Source of the DNA: Planctomycetota bacterium
Lineage (GTDB): Bacteria > Planctomycetota > Brocadiia > SM23-32
Direction of reading: 5' to 3'
Length of the DNA: 10,062 nt
NCBI GenBank assembly: GCA_018400625.1
Contig: JAGYMJ010000371.1
Span: 1-10,062 of the forward strand
Shown here: piece by piece, positions 1-6,726 of the stretch
Layout of the letters: each line of letters opens with the position of its first letter
Numbering within the stretch: position 1 is the stretch's first letter
Program-made: the position numbers and the translations under genes
Notes under the pieces: generated by a model
Databases searched by the model: none
The model's input: only the letters and a program-made list of their open reading frames with translations
What the model was told of the DNA's origin: nothing

Positions 1-93
1 CTGTAGCTAATAATCTTCATTCCACCGGCACAGGGCACGGTGGAGATGCCAAGGTATTCACTGAGGACTTGCAATAATATAAATATCTACGAA
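1..93. other. left-edge region downstream of acsV, no assignable gene
   Basis: Short stretch between the acsV stop and the window edge. On the minus strand a frame is open from a TTG at 72-74 to the edge; it reads LQVLSEYLGISTVP, then CAGGMKIISY, but no Shine-Dalgarno sequence precedes the TTG. An in-frame ATG inside it (MKIISY) has a GGTGGA directly abutting it, too close for a normal ribosome site. On the plus strand a frame is open from base 3 to a TAA at 75-77 and ends in GHGGDAKVFTEDLQ; this could be the tail of a convergent gene. Neither frame can be confirmed. A 7-bp inverted repeat (21-27 with 38-44) has no following T-run, so it is not a clear terminator. Confidence 0.3.
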
Positions 94-1950
94 TCATAAG
101 CTGCTCACTTCCCTGTCCACCGAAGGAAAGTGTTCCGTTTTCGTATGCGGCAGAAATTTAGCCGCCATGAACTTCTGCATATAATCGGGATGGGTGGACA
201 ATTCGAAGTAAGTCATATTTTTCGCGAGTTGGTGCATGAGAGAATAATTGTCTGCATGTGCGGCGGCTTTAATAATACCCTGCAGTGAAGTGTTTCCCGC
301 GAATTCTATTCTCTCCCTTTCGACATCCGGTATCAGACCGATTTTTACGGCATTCTCCTTGTTCACCTTTTCCCCGAACGCCCCCGCCAGCATGATGCGG
401 TCGAGGTCTTTCCAGTGCAGACCGACACTTTCGATGAGCACTTCTGCCGCTGCATAGATTGCGGCTTTGGCCCTGATTAAGTTGTCGATGTCCGCCTGTG
501 TGATAATAATATCACGTTTAGCCGCCGATTCGGATTCAGGCACAACAACGCATTCCCTGCCGTTCTCTTCGGTTTCCCGCAGACAAGGAAAGGAATCTTT
601 CATGAAAGTACCGCTTTTATTGACGATCCCGTTACCAACAAGCGCCGCCAGAAGGTCGATATAACCGCTTCCGCAGATGCCAAGCGGGGCTTTGCCATCG
701 ATGGTTGAGCACTTTAACCCCTCATCCCACCACACAGCATCAATGGCGCCGGGCATCGCACGCGTGCCGGACGCGCTTGTTTCCCCCTCAAACGCCGGCC
801 CGGCGGAGGCGCTGCAACAGAGCAAAAACTCTTTGGAACCCAGCACGATCTCTCCGTTCGTGCCCAGGTCGATCAGCATGGAAATATTACCGTCACTATG
901 CATCCCGCAAGCCAGTACGCCGGCCGATATATCGGCGCCTACAAAGCCGCTGACCGACGGCAGACAATAGACCTTCCCCCTTTTATGAATATCTATTCCG
1001 AGCCGGGCGGCTTCAACCGGCGGCAGATGATAACATGTGCCCGCGTAGGGTTCCCTGCGGATCCAAAGGGGCGAGATACCGGCAAGAAGGTGCATCATCG
1101 TCGTATTCCCGCCCACCACACAGCACAGCACATCATCTTCAGCGTATCCTGTGCGTTCGAGCAGTTCCGAGAGCAATCTGTTGACATCTCCGATGACGGC
1201 GCCCTGGAGCCGGGCAAGGCCGTCATCGTTGTATTGGCAGTACATTATTCGGGAGATCACATCGGGTCCGTAGCCGACCTGACTATTGTAGCAGGATGCG
1301 GTCCATCGGCTTCCGGGCGCCAGCAGTTCCGCCTTCAGGGCGGTCGTGCCCACATCAACGGCAAGAATACAAGGGAATGGAGAATCTTTCCCGGTAATAT
1401 CCAACAATTCCTCGCCGCATTCACTTTTAGCCAGTATGGCGCGCGGCTCCCAGTTGCAATCCCTGAGCCGGGAAGAGACTTCTCTGATGAGCCCCAGGTC
1501 CATGCTGTAATAATTTTTCTTTCTTTTATCGAGAGCTCTTTTCACTCTGTCACAATCGCAGAGATTATCTTCAAGCGAAGGCTTATCGAGCGGCAGATCA
1601 AAACATTTTACCAGGGCGTCGCCGGACGGAAACTCGTCCGGCAACGGTTCACTTTCGCAGACACTGACATCGGCGCCGGCTTCACGCCCGGCCAGGGACA
1701 CAAACACCGTCAAATCCGACTCGAGAGTCAGAGCCCTGCATGCAAGTTCCTGCCCATCACTCAATTCAAACCGGCTTGCGAGCCGATGAACATTCCCCTC
1801 TTCAATTTCAACCATGCACCGTCCACAGACACCTTTTCCGCTGCAATCGTTACGGATACCCACACCGGCCTGCCGTGCGGCTTCGAGCAGATTAGTGCCG
1901 GCGGGGACTTCAATACTGGTATTTGCTGGTTTAAAGGTGATCCGCGGCAT
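94..1950 (-). CDS. acsV: RACE-type reductive activator of corrinoid protein (AcsV-like, DUF4445 family)
   Basis: 618 residues, full length for the RACE family. The N-terminus is a plant-type [2Fe-2S] ferredoxin domain with Cys36-x5-Cys42-x2-Cys45-x25-Cys71. After a linker comes an ASKHA-type ATPase domain: AVDVGTTALKAELL near 197-210, GGNTTMMHLLAG near 280-291, SGFVGADISAGVLA near 334-347, IDLGTNGEIVLG near 360-371 and LAGAFG near 521-526. The end (ELSTHP...M..F..A..LPH) fits a complete C-terminus. Known role of the family: ATP-dependent reduction of inactive Co(II) corrinoid to Co(I) in the cytoplasm. The partner here is very probably the corrinoid protein whose large subunit lies just upstream. 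The ATG lies 6 nt after the acsC stop with no good Shine-Dalgarno, suggesting translational coupling. RamA-like activators of methylamine systems are relatives, but the acsC neighbour favours AcsV. Confidence 0.93.
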   Translation of the reverse strand: MPRITFKPANTSIEVPAGTNLLEAARQAGVGIRNDCSGKGVCGRCMVEIEEGNVHRLASRFELSDGQELACRALTLESDLTVFVSLAGREAGADVSVCESEPLPDEFPSGDALVKCFDLPLDKPSLEDNLCDCDRVKRALDKRKKNYYSMDLGLIREVSSRLRDCNWEPRAILAKSECGEELLDITGKDSPFPCILAVDVGTTALKAELLAPGSRWTASCYNSQVGYGPDVISRIMYCQYNDDGLARLQGAVIGDVNRLLSELLERTGYAEDDVLCCVVGGNTTMMHLLAGISPLWIRREPYAGTCYHLPPVEAARLGIDIHKRGKVYCLPSVSGFVGADISAGVLACGMHSDGNISMLIDLGTNGEIVLGSKEFLLCCSASAGPAFEGETSASGTRAMPGAIDAVWWDEGLKCSTIDGKAPLGICGSGYIDLLAALVGNGIVNKSGTFMKDSFPCLRETEENGRECVVVPESESAAKRDIIITQADIDNLIRAKAAIYAAAEVLIESVGLHWKDLDRIMLAGAFGEKVNKENAVKIGLIPDVERERIEFAGNTSLQGIIKAAAHADNYSLMHQLAKNMTYFELSTHPDYMQKFMAAKFLPHTKTEHFPSVDREVSSL

Positions 1951-1956
1951 ATTTTT

Positions 1957-3300
1957 TTACCCGACGAGTTTATTCCATTCATTTTTGAGGTAGTTGGGCA
2001 GTCCGGAGGCCTCTTTCGGGCCGACAAGGATTTCGCAGCCGCCTTCTTCCTGCAGCTCGCCGCTGATCACGGCCACCAGCCCCGGGATGACCGGCTTTTT
2101 GTATCCATCTTCCAGCGCCCCCAAAGCATTCGTTTTATCGAACGCTTCACTGATCTGTTCGGCGCCGAACTTGTCGGCGGCCCATGCGGTCAGCACGCTC
2201 GTGCCTTCCGTATCAACAGCCAGGATTCGGGCGGGAATCCGGGAGGACTCCACTTCACTCAACACGCTGTAATAAGTCAAAGAGAAATTGGTGGTCACAA
2301 GCAACGGCGACTGGTTGTCGGGATCATTCACTTCATAGAGTTTCGGCTCCACCTGGACGGGGACCTGGGGATCGATATAAATACTCTGCCGCATTGTAAG
2401 GATCGGGAGTATGTATTCCGGTGAATCAATGGAAACCACCACGATGCCGGCGTATTTTGAAACATAGTGGCAGGCTTCGAGCGATTGCTGGGCCGGGTCT
2501 TCCGCCCAGGCGCGCAGCAGTACGGGATACCCAAGAGGACGGTGAGATTTCTGGATAGCGGCCCGACGGGCTTTGGTCGCAAATTCAAGAGCCTTTGCGG
2601 GACCGACCTCACCCGGGCAAAGGACCATTTCCCCGACTCCGGCATCTTTAGCTTTTTGCGCAGCGGCATCACATGTTTCAAGATCACCTTCGACAACCAG
2701 AGGCAGTTCTTTTTCGGCTGCGAGTGAAACAAGATCATCGCCCAATTCCCCTCCGCGCAGCCACAGCAGTGGTCGCAGCGCGGATAATGCCTTACCGGTC
2801 TCACACAGCACGCCGGCATCCCCGGCGATGAGGATCAACGGAAAACCCAGACAGTCGTTCAATTTCCGAGCGGCATTCTGCAGGGCAGCGGCATCTCCGG
2901 AGCTGCAATTCACAGCGACGGTATCCACATATATTTCTTCACCGATTCTCTCGAACTGAAGATTGGATATTTTATCCGCTTTGGTCTCGACATCTTCCTG
3001 ATCATCGACCAGAACGGCAACACCCGGCTGATGGTGAAATTTTTCCTCATGGCGAAACATAACCGTTTCGTTACCTATTTCGAGTTTATGATCCCCCGTA
3101 CCTACGGTAACGAGTTTTTGGGGGGGAGCACTGGCCGCACCGAGTTCATTTTTCGCCTCGTCTGAGGCGTGAGGACATTCTTCCAAAGCCGACTGTTTGG
3201 AGGCCACTTTCATTGCAAAGGCCAGGCAGGTAGGGACGCCACAATCGCCGCAATTTGTCTGCGGCAGCAGTTTATAGATATCGAGTCCGGTTAAAGCCAT
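1957..3300 (-). CDS. acsC: corrinoid iron-sulfur protein, large (gamma) subunit
   Basis: 447 residues, the usual length for AcsC/CfsA. The N-terminal [4Fe-4S] domain carries Cys17-x2-Cys20-x4-Cys25-x16-Cys42, the pattern known for this subunit. A central TIM-barrel-like region follows (roughly 90-320), then a C-terminal corrinoid-binding domain with the conserved TTNFSLTYY (336-344) and AVDTEGTSVLTAW (361-373) segments. With the small subunit AcsD it carries the methyl group from methyltetrahydrofolate to the A-cluster of acetyl-CoA synthase. The [4Fe-4S] cluster passes electrons for reactivation of cobalt. AcsD is not in the window, so it must be encoded elsewhere, perhaps past the left edge. 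A strong Shine-Dalgarno (AAGGAGG, 3311-3317) sits 10 nt before the ATG, so this gene can initiate independently of acsB. No disruption is seen. Confidence 0.96.
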   Translation of the reverse strand: MALTGLDIYKLLPQTNCGDCGVPTCLAFAMKVASKQSALEECPHASDEAKNELGAASAPPQKLVTVGTGDHKLEIGNETVMFRHEEKFHHQPGVAVLVDDQEDVETKADKISNLQFERIGEEIYVDTVAVNCSSGDAAALQNAARKLNDCLGFPLILIAGDAGVLCETGKALSALRPLLWLRGGELGDDLVSLAAEKELPLVVEGDLETCDAAAQKAKDAGVGEMVLCPGEVGPAKALEFATKARRAAIQKSHRPLGYPVLLRAWAEDPAQQSLEACHYVSKYAGIVVVSIDSPEYILPILTMRQSIYIDPQVPVQVEPKLYEVNDPDNQSPLLVTTNFSLTYYSVLSEVESSRIPARILAVDTEGTSVLTAWAADKFGAEQISEAFDKTNALGALEDGYKKPVIPGLVAVISGELQEEGGCEILVGPKEASGLPNYLKNEWNKLVG

Positions 3301-3310
3301 AAAATCAATT

Positions 3311-3317
3311 CCTCCTT
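3311..3317 (-). promoter_or_regulatory. strong Shine-Dalgarno of acsC
   Basis: Minus-strand AAGGAGG, 10 nt before the acsC ATG, fixes its start. The leader upstream (3318-3374) is AT-rich. It contains a GATAAT -10-like hexamer (minus strand) but no convincing -35, so I do not call a promoter. Confidence 0.8.
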
Positions 3318-3374
3318 AAAAAATTTGTTGGTTGTACAAAAATTATCAGAACAAAATTTTATTGGGGTTTCTTT

Positions 3375-3402
3375 TTCGTTGTTCGTTGTTTGTTGTTTGT
3401 TG
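3375..3402. repeat. tandem heptamer array, four units (TTCGTTG/TTTGTTG)
   Basis: Plus-strand reading gives TTCGTTG twice, then TTTGTTG twice, 28 bp without interruption. The unit is the reverse complement of the CAACGAA unit in the second array at 3612-3650, so the two arrays form an inverted pair around the small ORF at 3411-3563. It begins 8 nt past the small ORF's stop in the direction of transcription. Short heptanucleotide tandem repeats (STRR-type) are known from several bacterial lineages, for example heterocystous cyanobacteria. The function here is unknown. Confidence 0.9.
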
Positions 3403-3410
3403 ACAAATCT

Positions 3411-3563
3411 TTATGTTTCGTAATCGGCTGGTTCTTCTCTGAGCGCCTTTTTATTGTTACGGATTTTCCGCATGAGACTTCCGAGCATTTTTTCGATGTC
3501 CAGCACCGCCTTCAGTCGTTTTGAGACGGTGTTTTCGTCGGCAAAATGTTCAATTTCACTCAT
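3411..3563 (-). CDS. small hypothetical protein between acsB and acsC
   Basis: A 50-residue ORF beginning MSEIEHFADENTVSKR and ending REEPADYET, followed by TAA. Support for it being real: it sits in the operon on the coding strand, and a near-perfect Shine-Dalgarno (AAGGGAGG, 3569-3576) lies 5 nt before the ATG. It has an acidic N-terminus, an amphipathic stretch with hydrophobic residues Val13, Leu17, Val20/Leu21, Met26/Leu27, Leu30/Met31 and Ile34, and a basic segment (RKIRNNKK, 32-39). It has no cysteine, signal peptide or membrane segment, so it is probably a cytoplasmic helical protein. I do not recognise a family. Its place between acetyl-CoA synthase and the corrinoid protein suggests a role tied to that complex (assembly, tethering or regulation), but this is inference only. 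Spurious translation remains possible. Confidence 0.65.
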   Translation of the reverse strand: MSEIEHFADENTVSKRLKAVLDIEKMLGSLMRKIRNNKKALREEPADYET

Positions 3564-3568
3564 AAGAA

Positions 3569-3576
3569 CCTCCCTT
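3569..3576 (-). promoter_or_regulatory. Shine-Dalgarno of the 50-residue ORF
   Basis: Minus-strand AAGGGAGG, 5 nt before the ATG at 3561-3563. It is the main sequence argument that this short ORF is translated, since an untranslated spacer would not be expected to carry one at this position. Confidence 0.7.
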
Positions 3577-3611
3577 TCAAGCCGGCTGCACTTAACTTTT
3601 TAAATGACCAT

Positions 3612-3650
3612 CAACGAACAACGATCAACGAACAACGAACAACGAACAAC
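3612..3650. repeat. tandem heptamer array, about 5.5 units of CAACGAA
   Basis: Plus-strand CAACGAA, CAACGAT, then CAACGAA three times and a partial CAAC. It starts 7 nt beyond the acsB stop codon. It is complementary to the array at 3375-3402: in the minus-strand transcript the two could pair over about 28 bp with two mismatches, leaving the small ORF and its ribosome site in the loop. This could be a regulatory or RNA-processing structure, or simply two insertions of the same simple repeat in opposite orientation. Confidence 0.9.
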
Positions 3651-3657
3651 TCTCCGT

Positions 3658-5847
3658 TCATATCAGCGATTCCATCGTCATCGCCGGATGTTCGACTTTT
3701 TGAAGATGTTCGAGCAGGGATTCCGAATCCACAGCCACTGTTTCATCGGCGATTTTATCGACAAACTCGGGATCGCCCATCTCTTCAGCACGTTTTTCCA
3801 GGTCTTCACGCATTTCTTCTTTAAGTTCATTGGGCATCCAGACCAGACGGGCCAGACCGCCTTCATTGCTGATGAATTTTTGACTCAGCAGGTATCTCCT
3901 GCCCACCCCCAAAAAACCGGGGGTCTGCACCCCGCCGCCGACCTGTCCGGCAAGCGTGCTGAACGGCATCCCTATAGGGGTCATGCCTTCATATTCACGG
4001 TTGACGATCATTACCCCGTTGGCCTCCGGCACCATAGCAACAATACACTCGAAACAGCCGCAGGAAGTCGCTGGATTGTCAATAATTGAATACTGACAAT
4101 AACGCTCAACATTCCGGCCGCTGTTTTCATAAACGAACTGATTAACACCTTCCCATTCGCCTTTTTCAGCAGAGAGTGTCTTGACTTTTTCGATAGGCTG
4201 ATTACAGCCGGTGGGGTTGATCTGTTTGGCGGCTTTACAATCCAGCCAGTCATAAGCGCCACAAAGCCCGGGGCGCTCCGGGCTGACCACACAGACATGA
4301 TTAGGAGCAAAGGTCTGGCAGAGCGTGCAGGAATAAAACACATCAACGTCCTCATCTTTCATTCCGGCGAGTTTTGCATCCCGTGCCTGATAAGCCTCTT
4401 CAGCGCTTTCGGTCAATCGTTTTAATTCTGCCTTCTCGGTTATAAGTCTGACGGCTATTTTATCTGCTATCTGCCCAAAATCATCGTGCAGTTTAGCATG
4501 CAGCATACGCCCCAAATGATCGAGTCGCAGACCGGCTTCATAAGCATTTTTACTGATCCGGATCCAAGTCAATTCCCTTTGTCCCATATGCATAACGCCA
4601 CTGGCATGGTTGATATACATATGAATTTGCCTTTCAAGGATTCCTTCAAAATCTTCCTGCATCTCGCGCCCGGCCACCAGAACCTCTATACCAAGATCCA
4701 TAGCCGAGCCGGGCTCCACATCGTCTATATCCTCTCCGACAACTTCAATATCTCCGTCGGTAATATCGTCAAGACCCACCATATGAAGATATTCGATGGC
4801 ATGAGATTTTTTCCCCCCGAACTCCACCTGCAAATCATCACGCCGCACCCTTTCTCCTTCAAATGCAGCGGCAAAAGGCACGGGAACGTCGATCTCCTCG
4901 ACTTTAACTTTCACGCCGCGCACTTCGATACCGCGGGGAACGATCTGTTCATGGTCGGTCTCGCGCACAAGAGCTTCATAGGTCGTCACACCGGTCGGAT
5001 GGACTTCGGGAGTTGTTTCATGGTCACTGACAACCGGATAGCCCATCAATATCGCCGCAGCGCCTGTGGCGTACCAATCGTCGGGGATTTCTCCGAAAGT
5101 GATGGCAAATGCGAAGACCCTGTCACGCGAGTACTGGAGTATTTCCTGATACTGCCCCGGCTTCAAGCCGCCGAATGTCAATGCGCTCCGCACGGCCCAA
5201 TCCAGGACCAGAAGACCGTGTTTTGTTTCCGGCCCTACAGGCACGACATAAGTATCCCATCCCAGTTGCACATTCTCAGCTTCGAGCTGTTCCTTCATCG
5301 TCTCGCCGTCCCGGTTGGCAAAGAGGAAGGTTAATATACTGCGCGTCTGGAGCTGCTGAACAATATTGGCCGCGGTTTCGCTATCCGGCGCGGGTCCGAG
5401 TATGGCGGCAAAGCCCGGCATGCGCCCGTCAACCAGTTGGATTCCCAGTTCACGCATTACAGTATCGGTAAGGAAACCTTCCCACCCTTCATCTTTATCC
5501 GGCTGGTCACCGTTCAGGTAGTCTATGGCACAGATGATCTCCTGGGCAAACATCGCAGCCACACCTTCATCGAGACCATGCCCCAGGTAAGGCAGCCACA
5601 CATTTTCGTCGGGCACAGGATGCAGCAAATCCTTTCTGCAATGTTCAAGCACCGGCTCCATTTCCCCTAAAGTACACACCTTGCGTTCCATCAGCGCATA
5701 GATCATCGGAAGGTAAAAAGCAGTCTGGGGAAAAGACACTTCCTGGTCTTTCCCGTATTCTTCAACGGCATTTTCCCACATTTTTTCGGCTTCTTCTACA
5801 AATTTATGCGCGCCTCTTGCTACAGCGCAAAAAACATCTCTTGACAT
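3658..5847 (-). CDS. acsB: CO-methylating acetyl-CoA synthase (CODH/ACS alpha subunit)
   Basis: 729 residues, the length of the well-studied Moorella enzyme. It forms acetyl-CoA from CO, CoA and a corrinoid-bound methyl group in the cytoplasmic CODH/ACS complex. The A-cluster ligands are all present. Cys507-x2-Cys510-x8-Cys519-x9-Cys529 bind the [4Fe-4S] cluster, with Cys510 bridging to the proximal nickel. The Cys596-Gly597-Cys598 motif holds the distal nickel. The numbering is one off the Moorella ligands (506, 509, 518, 528, 595, 597). The N-terminal half (about 1-310), which in bacterial enzymes contacts CODH and forms the CO tunnel, is present; archaeal CdhC lacks it. The start is set by AAGGAGGA (5857-5864), 9 nt before ATG. 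A 72-nt spacer separates it from the upstream HoxU-like gene. Confidence 0.98.
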   Translation of the reverse strand: MSRDVFCAVARGAHKFVEEAEKMWENAVEEYGKDQEVSFPQTAFYLPMIYALMERKVCTLGEMEPVLEHCRKDLLHPVPDENVWLPYLGHGLDEGVAAMFAQEIICAIDYLNGDQPDKDEGWEGFLTDTVMRELGIQLVDGRMPGFAAILGPAPDSETAANIVQQLQTRSILTFLFANRDGETMKEQLEAENVQLGWDTYVVPVGPETKHGLLVLDWAVRSALTFGGLKPGQYQEILQYSRDRVFAFAITFGEIPDDWYATGAAAILMGYPVVSDHETTPEVHPTGVTTYEALVRETDHEQIVPRGIEVRGVKVKVEEIDVPVPFAAAFEGERVRRDDLQVEFGGKKSHAIEYLHMVGLDDITDGDIEVVGEDIDDVEPGSAMDLGIEVLVAGREMQEDFEGILERQIHMYINHASGVMHMGQRELTWIRISKNAYEAGLRLDHLGRMLHAKLHDDFGQIADKIAVRLITEKAELKRLTESAEEAYQARDAKLAGMKDEDVDVFYSCTLCQTFAPNHVCVVSPERPGLCGAYDWLDCKAAKQINPTGCNQPIEKVKTLSAEKGEWEGVNQFVYENSGRNVERYCQYSIIDNPATSCGCFECIVAMVPEANGVMIVNREYEGMTPIGMPFSTLAGQVGGGVQTPGFLGVGRRYLLSQKFISNEGGLARLVWMPNELKEEMREDLEKRAEEMGDPEFVDKIADETVAVDSESLLEHLQKVEHPAMTMESLI

Positions 5848-5856
5848 TTTCAGTAC

Positions 5857-5864
5857 TCCTCCTT
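5857..5864 (-). promoter_or_regulatory. strong Shine-Dalgarno of acsB
   Basis: Minus-strand AAGGAGGA, 9 nt before the acsB ATG. Just upstream lies GTTTGTACC (minus strand, 5872-5880). A related TTTGTACAACC lies at a broadly similar place ahead of acsC. The resemblance is weak and may be chance. Confidence 0.8.
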
Positions 5865-5919
5865 ATTTATTGGTACAAACCTTATGTTCTTATAAAATCT
5901 ATGGATAAAGAAACCATTC

Positions 5920-6699
5920 TTATTCTTTTCCCCGGAGTACGGCAGCAAACTCCTGTGCCCGCCTACGCACCTTGCAAGCGGGGCATCCGGCAAGAACATC
6001 GCTTTTGTTCCCAAGTTGAGTTTTCATAAACTCCAACTGTTTTTCGGTCATGCATCCCTTTCCACACTCCGGACATTTCACCAATTTCAACGGCGGGCTG
6101 AACGGTTTTATTGTGCGTTCATCTTCGGTTTCGATGGTTTTTATGGCATTGGTCGGGCACACTTCAGCGCATGCGCCGCACCCGATGCATTGGCTTGCCG
6201 GTTCGTCGAAGGGCGCCGCGACACGCCTTTCGGCGCCGCGCCCGACAAAACCAATAGCTCCGGCGCCGATCAAGTTTTCACAAACATTCACACATAACCC
6301 GCAGAGTATGCAATCGGAATTTTGCCTCTGGATTCCAGGAAATCTTGACGCTTCAACATCCATGCTGCGGGCCAGGTCCCGGACACTTTCGGACTCCGGG
6401 CATCGCGCCAGTAAGAGCTGCAGATTGAGTTGACGATAGCGTCTGACCTCCTCGGTATCAGTGCGGACAGCAATACATTTTTCTCTCACCGGATATGTGC
6501 AGGCCGCATCCACGCCGGTCCATCTTTCTTCTTCTATTTCCACCAAGCACAATCTGCAAGCGCCGTAATCCTCGGGCAAAGCAAAGTGGTGACACGGGGC
6601 CGGGATATCTATACCATGGCGAAGGGCCACGTCCAGCAGCATCTCATCCCTGCGGCAAGTAACTTCTTTTCCATTTATATTAAAATGAATTTCACTCAT
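5920..6699 (-). CDS. HoxU / NuoG-N-terminus-like iron-sulfur protein of NAD(P)H-linked oxidoreductase
   Basis: 259 residues. The N-terminal plant-type [2Fe-2S] domain has Cys36, Cys48, Cys51 and Cys67, spaced as in NuoG and HoxU. Two [4Fe-4S] motifs follow: Cys130/133/136/140 and Cys171/174/177/181. The His-Cys3 cluster motif usually found between these parts in NuoG and HydA is absent: the equivalent LLLARCPESESVRD keeps only Cys100. A C-terminal extension (about 200-259) carries CPECGKGC and CPAC, five cysteines resembling a zinc ribbon or rubredoxin-like knuckle; this is not typical of HoxU. There is no hydrogenase H-cluster domain and no molybdopterin domain. It probably relays electrons between the NuoF-like flavoprotein and a ferredoxin or CODH partner. 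It starts 27 nt after the NuoF-like stop with no recognisable Shine-Dalgarno, so the start is slightly less certain. Confidence 0.85.
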   Translation of the reverse strand: MSEIHFNINGKEVTCRRDEMLLDVALRHGIDIPAPCHHFALPEDYGACRLCLVEIEEERWTGVDAACTYPVREKCIAVRTDTEEVRRYRQLNLQLLLARCPESESVRDLARSMDVEASRFPGIQRQNSDCILCGLCVNVCENLIGAGAIGFVGRGAERRVAAPFDEPASQCIGCGACAEVCPTNAIKTIETEDERTIKPFSPPLKLVKCPECGKGCMTEKQLEFMKTQLGNKSDVLAGCPACKVRRRAQEFAAVLRGKE

Positions 6700-6726
6700 A
6701 CATGTTTTATTTTAGAAATAGACTTT

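Noticed and set aside
21..44. Inverted repeat as a transcription terminator after acsV
   Set aside because: The stem is only 7 bp with a 10-nt loop and is not followed by a T-run on either strand.
898..2424. 508-codon open frame on the plus strand
   Set aside because: It is antisense to acsV and acsC, both of which have full motif support. Its product shows no recognisable domain and is rich in residues expected from reverse-frame reading.
2328..2819. 163-codon frame on the minus strand inside acsC
   Set aside because: It is an alternative frame of acsC, which is intact from start to stop; there is no sign of a frameshift.
3375..3650. CRISPR array or transposon ends suggested by the repeats
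   Set aside because: The units are 7 bp, directly contiguous and without spacers; there is no transposase, target-site duplication or longer terminal repeat.
4486..5334. 282-codon open frame on the plus strand
   Set aside because: It lies wholly antisense within acsB, has no recognisable motif and no operon context.
3658..5847. Archaeal CdhC-type acetyl-CoA synthase
   Set aside because: The protein has the full N-terminal region and the 729-residue length of bacterial AcsB; CdhC lacks that region.
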